From: Amycolatopsis albispora
GTDB taxonomy: Bacteria > Actinomycetota > Actinomycetes > Mycobacteriales > Pseudonocardiaceae
NCBI RefSeq assembly: GCF_003312875.1
Contig: NZ_CP015163.1
Span: forward strand, 7,254,001-7,318,000
Direction of reading: 5' to 3'
Length of the DNA: 64,000 bases
Part shown: positions 8,708 to 17,136 of the stretch, piece by piece
Numbering within the stretch: the stretch's first letter is position 1
Layout: each line of letters starts with the position of its first letter
Made by a program: the position numbers and the translations under genes
Notes under the pieces: model-generated
The model's input: only the letters and a program-made list of their open reading frames with translations
Databases searched by the model: none
What the model was told of the DNA's origin: nothing

Positions 8708-9604
8708 TCATTGGCCCTGAATCTCGTCTTTGCGGCGATTGAAGTCCGCCACCGCGGCTTCGTCCGGGAGCATCGTCACCTGGGATGGGTCGGGAATGGG
8801 CGGGATGTCGCGTTCCGTCGCGCCCTCGGTGATCGCGTAGTTGTACTGGATTTCGATCTTCACGTCGTTTCCGCCGCGGGTCTTCCCGGCGAACTCGCCC
8901 TTGATGTCGATCCGGCGCATGGTCTGCTGCGGGGTCAGTTCAACCCGGGTCGTCAACGGCATGTTCATCATTTCCTCGGTGAACTTCCCGATGATTTCGT
9001 CCGAGAAGATCTCCACCTTGAATTCGACGAACCGGCGGAGCGTCAGATCGACCTCGATGATGACGCTGCCGTCCTCGATGCGTTTCGCCGAACGCGCGGC
9101 GCGGTCGTCCTTGGTGGCCTTGACCACGGCGTTGAGCATTTTGCAGGCGACGATGTAGGTGCCGGTCGAGCAGGCGCCGAATTCGCCGGTGGTCGCTGAC
9201 GACGGGAGGCCGACCCACGGGGTGGGCGCCAGGCTGGCGTACAGCGGCCCGAGCAGCGAGTACTTGGTCGTGTTGCCCGGCGGGTAGAGATTGTCGGTGT
9301 AGTCGTTCAGGTCGGTGTTCGAGTGGTTGCGGACAAGCTCGCCCACTGGCTTGCCCGCCTGCACGGTCTCGATCTTCGAGTTGATGCCCTGGCCGTTGAG
9401 CAGGAACCTCTTGTCCAACGTGGACTTGCGCGGCTTCATCGCCTGGAAGTCTTCGTGCAGCTTGTCCAGGGTGTCGGAGAACTTCGCGCTGACGTAGGCG
9501 GCGGCCTCGTCGCCGTCTGGGATGGGGGTGCCTGCTTTGCCTTGCGCGCACCCGGTGACCAGGAGCGTGGTGGCGGCGAAGGCCGCGAGCAGTCGCTTGC
9601 TCAT
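8708..9604 (-). CDS. Secreted lipoprotein, paralog 3 of a tandem trio
   Basis: The 298-residue protein has a short basic N-terminus, a hydrophobic stretch and a lipobox ending in VTGC at about residue 19, so it should be exported and lipid-anchored. The mature part opens CAQGKAGTPIPDGDEA and contains YASLAPTPWV, both shared with the next two genes. Its ATG overlaps the stop of the upstream gene (ATGA), which implies translational coupling. It has two further cysteines. I do not recognise a named family, and the role is unknown. Confidence 0.85.
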   Translation of the reverse strand: MSKRLLAAFAATTLLVTGCAQGKAGTPIPDGDEAAAYVSAKFSDTLDKLHEDFQAMKPRKSTLDKRFLLNGQGINSKIETVQAGKPVGELVRNHSNTDLNDYTDNLYPPGNTTKYSLLGPLYASLAPTPWVGLPSSATTGEFGACSTGTYIVACKMLNAVVKATKDDRAARSAKRIEDGSVIIEVDLTLRRFVEFKVEIFSDEIIGKFTEEMMNMPLTTRVELTPQQTMRRIDIKGEFAGKTRGGNDVKIEIQYNYAITEGATERDIPPIPDPSQVTMLPDEAAVADFNRRKDEIQGQ

Positions 9605-10503
9605 CGGCCCTGGATCTCCGCTCGGCGGCGGTTGAAGTCGTCCACCGCGGCCTGGTCCGGCAGCACGGTCACCTGCGACGCGTCGGGCACCGCGGGAATG
9701 TCCTTTTCGGTCGCGCCCTCGGTGATCTGGAACAGGTAGTTGATGTCGATCTTCGCGTCGTTGCCGGTCTTGGACTTTCCGGAGAAAGTGCCGTTCATTT
9801 CGATCTTCGACGCGGTGTTCTGCGGGGTCAGCGTGATTTTCGTGGCGATGATCGTGTTCATCATCTCGTCGGTGAACTTCGCGATCAGATCGTCCGGGAA
9901 AAGCTCGATCTTGAATTCCACGAAATGCCGGAGCGTGATGTCCACCTGGAGCTCGACACTGCCGTCCGGCAGCCGCTTCGCCGATTTCGCGGCCTTGTTC
10001 TCCTTGGTCGCCTTGACCATCGCGTTGATCATCTTGCACGGCGTCAGGTACATGCCCGTCGAGCACGCGCCGATCTCCCCGACGGCGAAGTTGCGCGGCA
10101 TCGACACCCACGGCGTCGGCGCCAGGCTCGCGTACGTGGGGCCGAGCAGCGTGTAGTTCGTCGTACCACTTGCCGGGTAAAGCGCGTCGGTGTAGTCGTT
10201 GAGGTCGACTTTCGAGTGGTTGCGCACCAGCTCCGACAGGGGCTTGCCCACCTGGACGGTGCTGATCTGCGTGTCGATGCCCTCGCCGTTGACGTGGAAG
10301 ACCTTGTCCAGGGTCGCCTTCCGCGGCTTCATCGCGCCGAAGTCCTCTTCCAGCTTGTCCAGGGTCTCGGTGAACTTGGCGCTGACGTAGCCCGCCGCCT
10401 CGTCGCCGTCGGGAATGGCGGTGCCCGCCCTGCCCTGGGCGCAGCCCGCGAGCAGCAGCAGGCTCGCGGCCAGCGCCGCGGCCCTCCGCGCGTTCCCCAT
10501 CAT
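9601..10503 (-). CDS. Secreted lipoprotein, paralog 2 of a tandem trio
   Basis: The product is 300 residues with lipobox LLAGC near residue 20. It is clearly homologous along its length to the neighbour at 8708-9604: it shares DGDEAA, ETLDKLEEDF, KPRKATLDK, YASLAPTPWV and a final DFNRR..EIQG. Two ATG codons stand in tandem (10503 and 10500) right after GAGGAG, so the exact start is open by one residue. The trio probably arose by tandem duplication. Function is unknown. Confidence 0.85.
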   Translation of the reverse strand: MMGNARRAAALAASLLLLAGCAQGRAGTAIPDGDEAAGYVSAKFTETLDKLEEDFGAMKPRKATLDKVFHVNGEGIDTQISTVQVGKPLSELVRNHSKVDLNDYTDALYPASGTTNYTLLGPTYASLAPTPWVSMPRNFAVGEIGACSTGMYLTPCKMINAMVKATKENKAAKSAKRLPDGSVELQVDITLRHFVEFKIELFPDDLIAKFTDEMMNTIIATKITLTPQNTASKIEMNGTFSGKSKTGNDAKIDINYLFQITEGATEKDIPAVPDASQVTVLPDQAAVDDFNRRRAEIQGR

Positions 10504-10529
10504 CTCCTCGTTCCCCCTCGCCGGCCGGC

Positions 10530-11444
10530 TCAGTTGCCCTGGATCTCGCCCATCCGGTCGTAGAAGTCGTTGATCTCGGCGTCGGTCTTGAGCGGGGTGA
10601 CCTCGGCCTCCGGTGGCACCTCGGGCAGATCGCGCTCGGTCGGCTCGCCGAGGTGCTGGTAGTGCATCCGGATTTCGACCTCGTGCCCGTCCTTGACGAT
10701 CTTCGCGTTCATCTGGATCGCCTTGATCGTGCCCTGCGCGTCGATGGTGATCTTGGTCGGGATCGGTTCGTCCTGCATCGACTCGGTCATCAGGTCGATC
10801 AGGTTCTGCGGGAAAACGATGACGCGGTGCTTGAGGAACAGGCGCAGGGTGATGTCCGCGTTGAGTTCGATGGTGCCGTCGTCGAGTCGCTTGGCGCTCT
10901 TCGCCGCCTTCGCCTTCGGGCTCTGGGTGGCCTCGGTCACCGCGCCGACCATCTTGCAGACGTCCTGCTGACCGCCCCAGAAGCACTCGTCGTACTGGTC
11001 GCCGTTGTAGGGCATCGACACCCACGGCGTCGGCGCGAGGCTGGCGTAGACCGGGCCGAGCTTGAGGTACTCGACCGTGCTGCCCGCCGGGTGGAACGAG
11101 TCCAGGTACTCCTCCGGGTCCTCCTTCGACCGGTTCGTGGACAGCCGGGCGGGCGGCTTGCCGAGCTGGACGCCGGTGATGGTCGAGTCGGAGTCCTTGT
11201 CGTCGACCCTCGCGTAGCGGTCGAGGGTGCTCTTGCGCGGGCGGTCGCCGGTGAACTGGTCGCCGAGCTTGCCGAGCTGCTCGGCGAACTTCTCGCTCAC
11301 GTACGTGGCGGCGTCGTCACCGTCGGCGATCGCCGTGCCCGACTTGCCCTGACCGCACGCGGTGAGCAGCAGTGCGGCGCTGGTCAGCAGGGCGGCCAGC
11401 CGCCGCGCGCGGGTGCGCCGGATCGAGCCGCTCACCTCGCTCAC
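10530..11444 (-). CDS. Secreted lipoprotein, paralog 1 of a tandem trio
   Basis: The 304-residue protein has an Arg-rich N-terminus and lipobox LLTAC at about residue 30. It is the most divergent member: it keeps CGQGKSGTAIADGDDA, KSTLDR, YASLAPTPWVSMP and the C-terminal EIQGN, but its middle differs. It is first of the four genes on this strand and so likely carries the promoter, facing the rplM promoter across 175 bases. GTG at 11444 is taken as the start; a second in-frame GTG at 11435 is possible. Confidence 0.83.
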   Translation of the reverse strand: MSEVSGSIRRTRARRLAALLTSAALLLTACGQGKSGTAIADGDDAATYVSEKFAEQLGKLGDQFTGDRPRKSTLDRYARVDDKDSDSTITGVQLGKPPARLSTNRSKEDPEEYLDSFHPAGSTVEYLKLGPVYASLAPTPWVSMPYNGDQYDECFWGGQQDVCKMVGAVTEATQSPKAKAAKSAKRLDDGTIELNADITLRLFLKHRVIVFPQNLIDLMTESMQDEPIPTKITIDAQGTIKAIQMNAKIVKDGHEVEIRMHYQHLGEPTERDLPEVPPEAEVTPLKTDAEINDFYDRMGEIQGN

Positions 11445-11509
11445 CCCCGGGTTCTGGTGCGGTCATCTCGTCGAGACCCTAGTATCGAGCACGGCCCAGC
11501 ACCCCCGCT

Positions 11510-11539
11510 TTGACCCTCTCCGAAGGCGGCGGGTATCTT
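11510..11539 (+). promoter_or_regulatory. Candidate promoter of rplM-rpsI
   Basis: TTGACC (11510-11515) and TATCTT (11534-11539) are 18 bases apart and resemble the main vegetative sigma factor consensus. They lie about 80 bases upstream of the rplM start. Confidence 0.5.
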
Positions 11540-11619
11540 CATATGTCGTTGTGCGCTGCGGCGCGTAAGCGCTAGGCCCGCACAGAACCCACACGCAATG
11601 TTGACGACGAGGTAGACCC

Positions 11620-12072
11620 TTGCCCACGTACAGCCCCAAGCCCGGCGACGTCACTCGTGCCTGGCACGTGATCGACGCCGAGGATGTCGTGCTCGGCCGG
11701 CTCGCGACCGAGGTCGCCACGCTGCTGCGCGGCAAGCACAAGCCGACCTACGCCCCGCACGTGGACACCGGTGACTTCGTCATCATCGTCAACGCCGAGA
11801 AGGTCGCTCTCACCGGTAACAAGCGCGAGCAGAAGTTCGCGTACCGCCACAGCGGCTACCCCGGTGGTCTGCGGAAGCGGTCCTTCGGCGAACTGCTCGA
11901 CACCAGGCCGGAGCGCCTGCTCGAGAAGGTCGTCAAGGGCATGCTGCCGAAGAACAAGCTCGGCCGCGCCCAGGCGAAGAAGCTCAAGGTCTATGCCGGC
12001 CCTGAGCACCCGCACTCGGCGCAGCAGCCCCAGACGCGTGAGATCACCAAGATCGCGCAGGTCGCCCAGTGA
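11620..12072 (+). CDS. rplM: 50S ribosomal protein L13
   Basis: L13 is an early-binding protein of the large ribosomal subunit. The 150-residue sequence shows the family signatures [15 protein letters not shown] near the start, [20 protein letters not shown] in the middle and [13 protein letters not shown] at the end. It starts at a TTG at 11620, eight bases after GAGG; no better start is in frame. The stop overlaps the rpsI GTG, the usual L13-S9 pairing. The order esxT, rplM, rpsI, glmM is as in mycobacterial ESX-4, here interrupted by the lipoprotein genes. Confidence 0.98.
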   Translation: MPTYSPKPGDVTRAWHVIDAEDVVLGRLATEVATLLRGKHKPTYAPHVDTGDFVIIVNAEKVALTGNKREQKFAYRHSGYPGGLRKRSFGELLDTRPERLLEKVVKGMLPKNKLGRAQAKKLKVYAGPEHPHSAQQPQTREITKIAQVAQ

Positions 12073-12569
12073 GTGAGGAACAGTCTGTGACCAGTCCCGA
12101 GACCGACGTCGTCGCCGAGGAGGCGACCACCGAGGCCTACGCGACCGAGACCCCGGCCGCCCCGAAGCCCTCGCGTGCCGCCGGCGGCAACGCGCAGACC
12201 GTCGGCCGTCGCAAGGAGGCCGTCGTCCGCGTCCGCCTCGTGCCCGGCACCGGTGAGTTCAAGCTGAACGGCCGCAGTCTCGAGGAGTACTTCCCGAACA
12301 AGGTGCACCAGCAGCTCATCCGTGAGCCGCTGGTGACCGTCGAGAAGCCGGACTCGTTCGACATCTTCGGCAACCTGCACGGTGGCGGCATCTCCGGCCA
12401 GGCCGGTGCGCTGCGCCTGGCCATCGCCCGCGCGCTGGTCGAGGTTGACGCTGATGACCGTCCCGCGCTGAAGAAGGCCGGCTTCCTGACCCGTGACGCG
12501 CGCGCCACGGAGCGGAAGAAGTACGGCCTCAAGAAGGCCCGCAAGGCGCCGCAGTACAGCAAGCGCTGA
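12069..12569 (+). CDS. rpsI: 30S ribosomal protein S9
   Basis: S9 sits in the head of the small subunit, with its basic C-terminal tail reaching toward the P-site tRNA. The 166-residue product ends in the expected [17 protein letters not shown]. The core begins near residue 37 ([14 protein letters not shown]), and the first 35 residues are an acidic, Ala-rich extension common in actinobacteria. The GTG start overlaps the rplM stop by four bases. A strong terminator follows 27 bases after the stop. Confidence 0.98.
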   Translation: MSEEQSVTSPETDVVAEEATTEAYATETPAAPKPSRAAGGNAQTVGRRKEAVVRVRLVPGTGEFKLNGRSLEEYFPNKVHQQLIREPLVTVEKPDSFDIFGNLHGGGISGQAGALRLAIARALVEVDADDRPALKKAGFLTRDARATERKKYGLKKARKAPQYSKR

Positions 12570-12595
12570 TCTGCTCCCAGGGCAGCAAGCAACCC

Positions 12596-12636
12596 ACGGA
12601 AGCGCTCATCCGTCTCATTCGGGTGGGCGCTTCCGT
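12596..12636 (+). terminator. Terminator of the rplM-rpsI operon
   Basis: ACGGAAGCGCTCATCCG pairs with CGGGTGGGCGCTTCCGT (17 bp including two G-U pairs) around a short loop; GCTTTCTG follows. Confidence 0.85.
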
Positions 12637-12663
12637 GCTTTCTGCCGCCCCCGCACCCCCACC

Positions 12664-12685
12664 AGCTTTTGCGGGCAAAAGCAGG
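12664..12685. repeat. Dispersed palindrome, intergenic copy
   Basis: GG-centred copy with an intact core, first of two in tandem between rpsI and glmM. The outer left arm is degraded (CCAG for CCTG). Confidence 0.9.
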
Positions 12686-12689
12686 TCGC

Positions 12690-12711
12690 AGCTTCTGCGG
12701 GCAAAAGCAGG
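12690..12711. repeat. Dispersed palindrome, intergenic copy
   Basis: Second copy, four bases after the first and in the same GG orientation; one T-to-C change in the left arm. Confidence 0.88.
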
Positions 12712-12781
12712 TTCCGGGTCGCGGCGGGGGTGAATCCCCAGGTCCAGTACGGTATCGGGGTTGTTCGTTCAAGGAGGATCG

Positions 12782-14116
12782 ATGGCTCGCCTTTTCGGCA
12801 CGGACGGGGTGCGTGGCCTCGCCAACGCGGAGCTCACTCCCGAACTCGCGATGTCGATCGCCGCCAGCGCCGCCAGGGTGCTCGCCGCGCATGATCACTC
12901 GCACCGCCCGGTCGCCGTGGTCGGCCGTGACCCCCGCGCCAGCGGCGAGATGCTGGAGGCCGCCGTCGTGGCCGGGCTCGCCTCCGCCGGCGCCGACGTG
13001 CGCCGCCTCGGCGTGCTGCCCACGCCCGCGGTCGCCTACCTGGTCGGCGCGCTCGGCGCGGACCTCGGCGTGATGATCTCCGCCTCGCACAACCCCATGC
13101 CGGACAACGGCATCAAGCTCTTCGCCGCGGGCGGGCACAAGCTCCCCGACGGCATCGAGGACGAGATCGAGGCCGGGCTGAACGCCGGCGGTGTCCGCCC
13201 GACCGGTGCCGAGGTCGGCCGCGTCACCGACGTCGAGGACGCCCTCAGCCGCTACGTCCAGCACCTCCTCGCCGCCACCCCGCACTCGCTCGCGGGCGTG
13301 CGCGTGGTCGTCGACTGCGCCAACGGTGCCGCCTCGGTCGCCGCGCCGGAGGTCTACCGCAAGGCGGGCGCCGAGGTCATCGCGATCCACGCCGAGCCGG
13401 ACGGCATCAACATCAACGACGACTGCGGCTCGACCCACATGGGCCGGGTCAGCGCCGCGGTCCGCGAGCACAACGCCGACCTGGGCATCGCCCACGACGG
13501 TGACGCCGACCGCTGCCTCGCCGTGGACGCCAGCGGCGAACTGGTGGACGGCGACCAGATCATGGCGGTGCTGGCGCTGGCCATGGCGGAGTCCGGCGAG
13601 CTGACCGACGAGACCCTGGTCGCCACCGTGATGAGCAACCTGGGCCTGCACCTGGCCATGCGCGAGCACGGCGTCACCATTCGCACCACCGGCGTCGGCG
13701 ACCGGTACGTGCTCGAGGAACTGCGTGCCGGGGGGTTCGCGCTCGGCGGTGAGCAGTCCGGTCACGTGGTGCTGCCCGCGCACGCCACCACCGGCGACGG
13801 CCTGCTGACCGCCCTGCGCCTGATGAGCCGCATGGCGTCGACCGGCAAGTCGCTGGCCGACCTCGCCGGCGTGATGCGGCGGTTGCCGCAGGTGCTGATC
13901 AACGTGCGGGTCGCGGACAAGGCCGCCGTGGCGGGCTCGGACGCGGTGCGCCAGGCCGTCGACGCGGTCGAAGCCGAGCTGGGTGACGAAGGTCGCGTCC
14001 TGCTCCGGCCGTCGGGCACCGAGCAACTCGTGCGGGTGATGGTCGAGGCCGCCGCGCAGGAAGTCGCGCAGGCCGCCGCCGACCGCCTCGCCGGAGTGGT
14101 CTCCACCGCCTCCTGA
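12782..14116 (+). CDS. glmM: Phosphoglucosamine mutase
   Basis: GlmM converts glucosamine-6-phosphate to glucosamine-1-phosphate for UDP-GlcNAc and cell wall synthesis. The 444-residue protein has the phosphoserine loop [11 protein letters not shown] with the catalytic serine at S102, the Mg-binding loop DGDADRC, the sugar-binding EQSGH and the phosphate-binding [12 protein letters not shown] near the end. ATG 12782 follows a near-perfect AAGGAGG at ideal distance. It precedes glmS of the same pathway, separated here by about 9.4 kb of accessory genes. Confidence 0.98.
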   Translation: MARLFGTDGVRGLANAELTPELAMSIAASAARVLAAHDHSHRPVAVVGRDPRASGEMLEAAVVAGLASAGADVRRLGVLPTPAVAYLVGALGADLGVMISASHNPMPDNGIKLFAAGGHKLPDGIEDEIEAGLNAGGVRPTGAEVGRVTDVEDALSRYVQHLLAATPHSLAGVRVVVDCANGAASVAAPEVYRKAGAEVIAIHAEPDGININDDCGSTHMGRVSAAVREHNADLGIAHDGDADRCLAVDASGELVDGDQIMAVLALAMAESGELTDETLVATVMSNLGLHLAMREHGVTIRTTGVGDRYVLEELRAGGFALGGEQSGHVVLPAHATTGDGLLTALRLMSRMASTGKSLADLAGVMRRLPQVLINVRVADKAAVAGSDAVRQAVDAVEAELGDEGRVLLRPSGTEQLVRVMVEAAAQEVAQAAADRLAGVVSTAS

Positions 14117-14165
14117 GCTTCTCCCCGCAAAACGGTCAACTTGCTGCATCACGGTCACCGGCCCG

Positions 14166-14182
14166 GTACATTCCGTGTGCAT
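14166..14182 (+). promoter_or_regulatory. Shared 17-bp motif upstream of EspC-like cassette A
   Basis: GTACATTCCGTGTGCAT lies 29 bases before the first start of cassette A. The same sequence with one change stands upstream of cassette B at 19130-19146. It is likely a promoter element or regulator site common to both cassettes. Confidence 0.6.
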
Positions 14183-14211
14183 GAAGCGGTGACCACGATT
14201 GAGGGGGAGTT

Positions 14212-14526
14212 TTGCCAGAGGGTGGTTACAGGGCTGACTCGGACGCCATGGCGGTGGCGCAGGCGCGGCTCAAGGAGCAGGTGGGCAAACCGGCCGCGCA
14301 GGCCGGTCGCCTCGCGCCGCCGAAGGTCAAGCCCGAGGAGTTCGGGCGTCTTCACGCGCACCACTTCGACAGCTACAACGCTGGCGCGGAACAGGTGGCC
14401 GCCGCGTTGAAAGGGCTGTCGGCCGAACTGACCGCGCTCGCCGGCGGAATCGGCGCCGCGGGTCAGAGTTACGCGAGCGCGGACCAGGCGAATGCCGCGC
14501 AGGTCAATCAGCAGGCTGCGTACTGA
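14212..14526 (+). CDS. EspC-like small type VII secretion substrate, cassette A
   Basis: The 104-residue helical protein fits the EspC (formerly DUF2580) family: P41-E-E-F-G, a Tyr-rich second helix, and near the C-terminus GQSYASADQ, with a YxxxD secretion signal at Y87-D91. In mycobacteria EspC is secreted together with the larger EspA, and the next gene here is a large WXG protein. The start is an unusual TTG at 14212 behind GGGGGAG; the alternative ATG within the gene would remove helix 1. The stop overlaps the next ATG (TGATG). The paralog is at 19232-19540. Confidence 0.85.
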   Translation: MPEGGYRADSDAMAVAQARLKEQVGKPAAQAGRLAPPKVKPEEFGRLHAHHFDSYNAGAEQVAAALKGLSAELTALAGGIGAAGQSYASADQANAAQVNQQAAY

Positions 14527-16682
14527 TGACGGTAAGCCCCGACGAGCTGCTGGCCAGCCCCCACGTTTCGGAAGCGACCAAGAAACAGCTGACCGAAGCG
14601 GCCACCCTTATGCCCATGGGCGGCGGGCGGTCCCGGTACGAGGAAATTCACAGTCGCGCTGTGCGGGAAATGAACAACGGCCGGAGGATCGAGGAAGGCG
14701 CTGCCAAGGCTCATGGCGACCTGTCCGCGCAGCAGCCGCCGGGTCCCAATGGTGCCGGGGTGGCGAAGTCGGACGAAGTGCTCGATTTGGCCAAGCCCGC
14801 TCTCGACTTTTTCTCGACCTGGATCGACCAGGTCTGGAACAACGTACCCGGCGTCAGCAGGCTCGAATACATGCCGGAGATCTGGGACCGGTTCCACGTG
14901 AACCGCGGCATCGATTTCCGCAAGTTCACCGAGGAAGCCGAGGAGTACGGCAAGGCGCGGGAAGTGGTCGAGCAGACCATGGAGGGGGCCCGCGCGGAGC
15001 TGAGCACCTTGTTCGGTGACTGGGAAGGTGCCGGTGCGGCCGCCGCGCGGACGAAGTACGACGAAGGCATCGTCCCGGATTCGCAGAAATTGCTGGATCA
15101 GCTGGAGGGTGCGGCCAGGCTCATTCCGGAAACCGTCACCGCGATTTACGAAACGTTGAAGCAGCAGGTCGACGAAGTGCTGTTGCTGAACAAGCCGACC
15201 ATCGCCGGTGCCGACGTGGAAACCGCCGCGAGGATCGCCAGAGTGGCGCCAGGTGGGGCGGACAGCAATGAGGATGACAAGCTGGAGGCGGCGCGGTTCT
15301 TCGACCGCCAGTGGGGCAGCGATCTGGAATCTCTGCTCAGTGACGTCGCCAGTTTGAGCGTAGTTCCCGTTTTGTTCGAAGACGTGATCCCAAGATACTG
15401 TGAAAGCTGGCTGGCGTCGTTCCGGCAGGAATTCGAGCCGCTGCTGCAGGCGTTCCGGGATCTCTGCGACCAGACGAACAAAACGGTCGACGGCCAGTGG
15501 TACACGCTCGTGGAATTCATGAGCGACTACACCAACGAATTCACCGATGGCGCGGCACCGGCGGCCACGCCACAGCAGCAGCCCGGCCCGCCGCCGGGTG
15601 GCACGGGACCGACGATGACCGGCGGCGCACCGCCCGCCATGCCCGCCGGCGGCACGGGCGGCGCGCCGTCCATGCCCAGCCCGCCACCGCCCGCAGCACC
15701 GCCTTCGATGCCCGCGCCACCCGAGCCGCCGGCCGCGCCCGAGACCGCCGTGGCCCCCGAGACCGCTGCGGACCCCGAGGCCGCGCAGAAGAACCCGGTG
15801 ACCGGAGAGGAACTCGAAGTCGATCCGGAAACCGGCGAGGCCTACCCGATCGACCCGCTCACCGGCGAGGCGGTGAAGGAACCGGGCGATGCGGCGCTGA
15901 CCGTGGAGAAGGGCGAGAACAAGCTGTCCATCTCCGAGCCGGACGCCGACGGGAAGATGGCGATCACGGTCGAAGGGCCGTCGGGTGAACCGAAGGACTA
16001 CCAGCTGGCCTTCGACGGTGAGGCAACCGACGAGGAAGGGGTCTTCCGGCCGGGTGAGGACGGGAAGATCCTGGTCGAGGACGGCCCGCTGAAGATCACC
16101 GCCGAGCGTCCGGACGGACCGGACGGGCAGACCGTCGTCGAGATCGACGACGGTTCGGGCGAACCGACCAAGTACGTGCTCGGAGAACAGCTCGAGAGCG
16201 CTGCGGCGGCGCAACCGGCAGCCACTCCCAAGGTGTCTTCGGCGGCCACTCCCGAGGCGGTCCCTGACCTCGCGCCCGAGGAGGCCGCGGCGGGGCAGTC
16301 GACCGCGCCGCAGTCGGTTGGCGCCAGTGACTTCCTGGCCAGCGGTTCGGCTGCCGTCGGCCTCGGTGAACCGGCCCTCGGCGACACCGCCTCGACCCCC
16401 GGAGCGGCCCCCGGCGGCGTCGGCCTTGGCTCGGCGCCGGGTGGCACTCCAGCTCAGCCCGCCCCGGCATCGACGTCCTCACCGGACGGCGCGGCCGCCG
16501 CGGGCATGGGCATGATGGGTGGCATGGGTGGTGGTGCCGGTGGCGGCAACACCGGCGACGTGGAGCGCGCGCCCAACCAGTACCGGCATTCCGGCAGCCT
16601 GTTCGACACCCCGGAACCGGCGAACCGCATCAGCGGCACGCTGGACGACGACGATGACGGCCTGATCGGATTCAGCCGTTGA
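14526..16682 (+). CDS. Large WXG-containing type VII substrate, cassette A
   Basis: The 718-residue protein has no signal peptide. Residues 120-340 are helical and contain W166-E-G168 in a WXG100-like hairpin. A Pro/Gly/Ala linker (about 345-420) is followed by a beta-rich acidic region beginning NPVTGEELEVDPETGEAYP, then a Gly/Ala/Met-rich stretch and a tail with NQYRHSGSLFDTPEPANRISG. The same layout and motifs occur in the 813-residue paralog at 19540-21981. No catalytic toxin domain is visible. A structural or carrier role, like EspA beside EspC, is an inference. It overlaps the preceding EspC-like gene by one base. Confidence 0.83.
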   Translation: MTVSPDELLASPHVSEATKKQLTEAATLMPMGGGRSRYEEIHSRAVREMNNGRRIEEGAAKAHGDLSAQQPPGPNGAGVAKSDEVLDLAKPALDFFSTWIDQVWNNVPGVSRLEYMPEIWDRFHVNRGIDFRKFTEEAEEYGKAREVVEQTMEGARAELSTLFGDWEGAGAAAARTKYDEGIVPDSQKLLDQLEGAARLIPETVTAIYETLKQQVDEVLLLNKPTIAGADVETAARIARVAPGGADSNEDDKLEAARFFDRQWGSDLESLLSDVASLSVVPVLFEDVIPRYCESWLASFRQEFEPLLQAFRDLCDQTNKTVDGQWYTLVEFMSDYTNEFTDGAAPAATPQQQPGPPPGGTGPTMTGGAPPAMPAGGTGGAPSMPSPPPPAAPPSMPAPPEPPAAPETAVAPETAADPEAAQKNPVTGEELEVDPETGEAYPIDPLTGEAVKEPGDAALTVEKGENKLSISEPDADGKMAITVEGPSGEPKDYQLAFDGEATDEEGVFRPGEDGKILVEDGPLKITAERPDGPDGQTVVEIDDGSGEPTKYVLGEQLESAAAAQPAATPKVSSAATPEAVPDLAPEEAAAGQSTAPQSVGASDFLASGSAAVGLGEPALGDTASTPGAAPGGVGLGSAPGGTPAQPAPASTSSPDGAAAAGMGMMGGMGGGAGGGNTGDVERAPNQYRHSGSLFDTPEPANRISGTLDDDDDGLIGFSR

Positions 16683-16695
16683 GCGGGAGGAATCG

Positions 16696-17136
16696 GTGAG
16701 CGTCGAAGATCGGCTGCGCGCCGCCCGCGCGGCCTTGTCGGCCCTTTCGCGAGAGCGGGAAGAGCAGCGCGCGCTGCGTGAGCAGCGACTGGTGACCGCA
16801 CAGGGCAAGTCCGCGGCGGCGCTCGGTGAGCGGATGCACGAACTCAACGAGGCCCTGCGGCAGCAGGTCGAGCAGAAGCGGCGGGAGGACAAGGCCGGCG
16901 GCTGGGCGACCTCGTCGACGCTCGCCGACGACAGCGAGAAGGACGAGAACTACGAGTTCCTGCAGTTCGATGAGCCGAAGGCGGCCTCGCCGACATGGAC
17001 GCCGCCGCCCGCCGCTCCGCCGCCCCCACCGCCACCTCCGGCTCCGGCGGCACCCGCCGCTCCCGCGCCTCGGCGGCGCGCGGCCGCCGCTGACGAGGAC
17101 GAGGACTTCGCCGAGCACAAGTGGTGGGCGGGTTGA
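16696..17136 (+). CDS. Coiled-coil protein with proline linker and acidic tail, cassette A
   Basis: The 146-residue protein begins at GTG 16696 after GGGAGGAA. Residues 1-65 are strongly charged and likely coiled coil. The motif KAGGWATSSTLADDS follows, then about 35 residues of Pro and Ala, Arg-rich PRRRAAA, and a final DEDEDFAEHKWWAG. The protein at 22001-22495 has the same order (KEAGGWATEKTLADKS, Pro-rich, DDDDFSNNSWMK). It could be a dedicated chaperone or adaptor for the large partner (inference). Its last 16 bases overlap the ligase gene. Confidence 0.82.
   Translation: MSVEDRLRAARAALSALSREREEQRALREQRLVTAQGKSAAALGERMHELNEALRQQVEQKRREDKAGGWATSSTLADDSEKDENYEFLQFDEPKAASPTWTPPPAAPPPPPPPPAPAAPAAPAPRRRAAAADEDEDFAEHKWWAG

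Noticed and set aside
12664..12711. Tandem palindromes as the rpsI terminator
   Set aside because: A stronger stem with 17 pairs already stands at 12596-12636, and most copies of the palindrome lie within genes.
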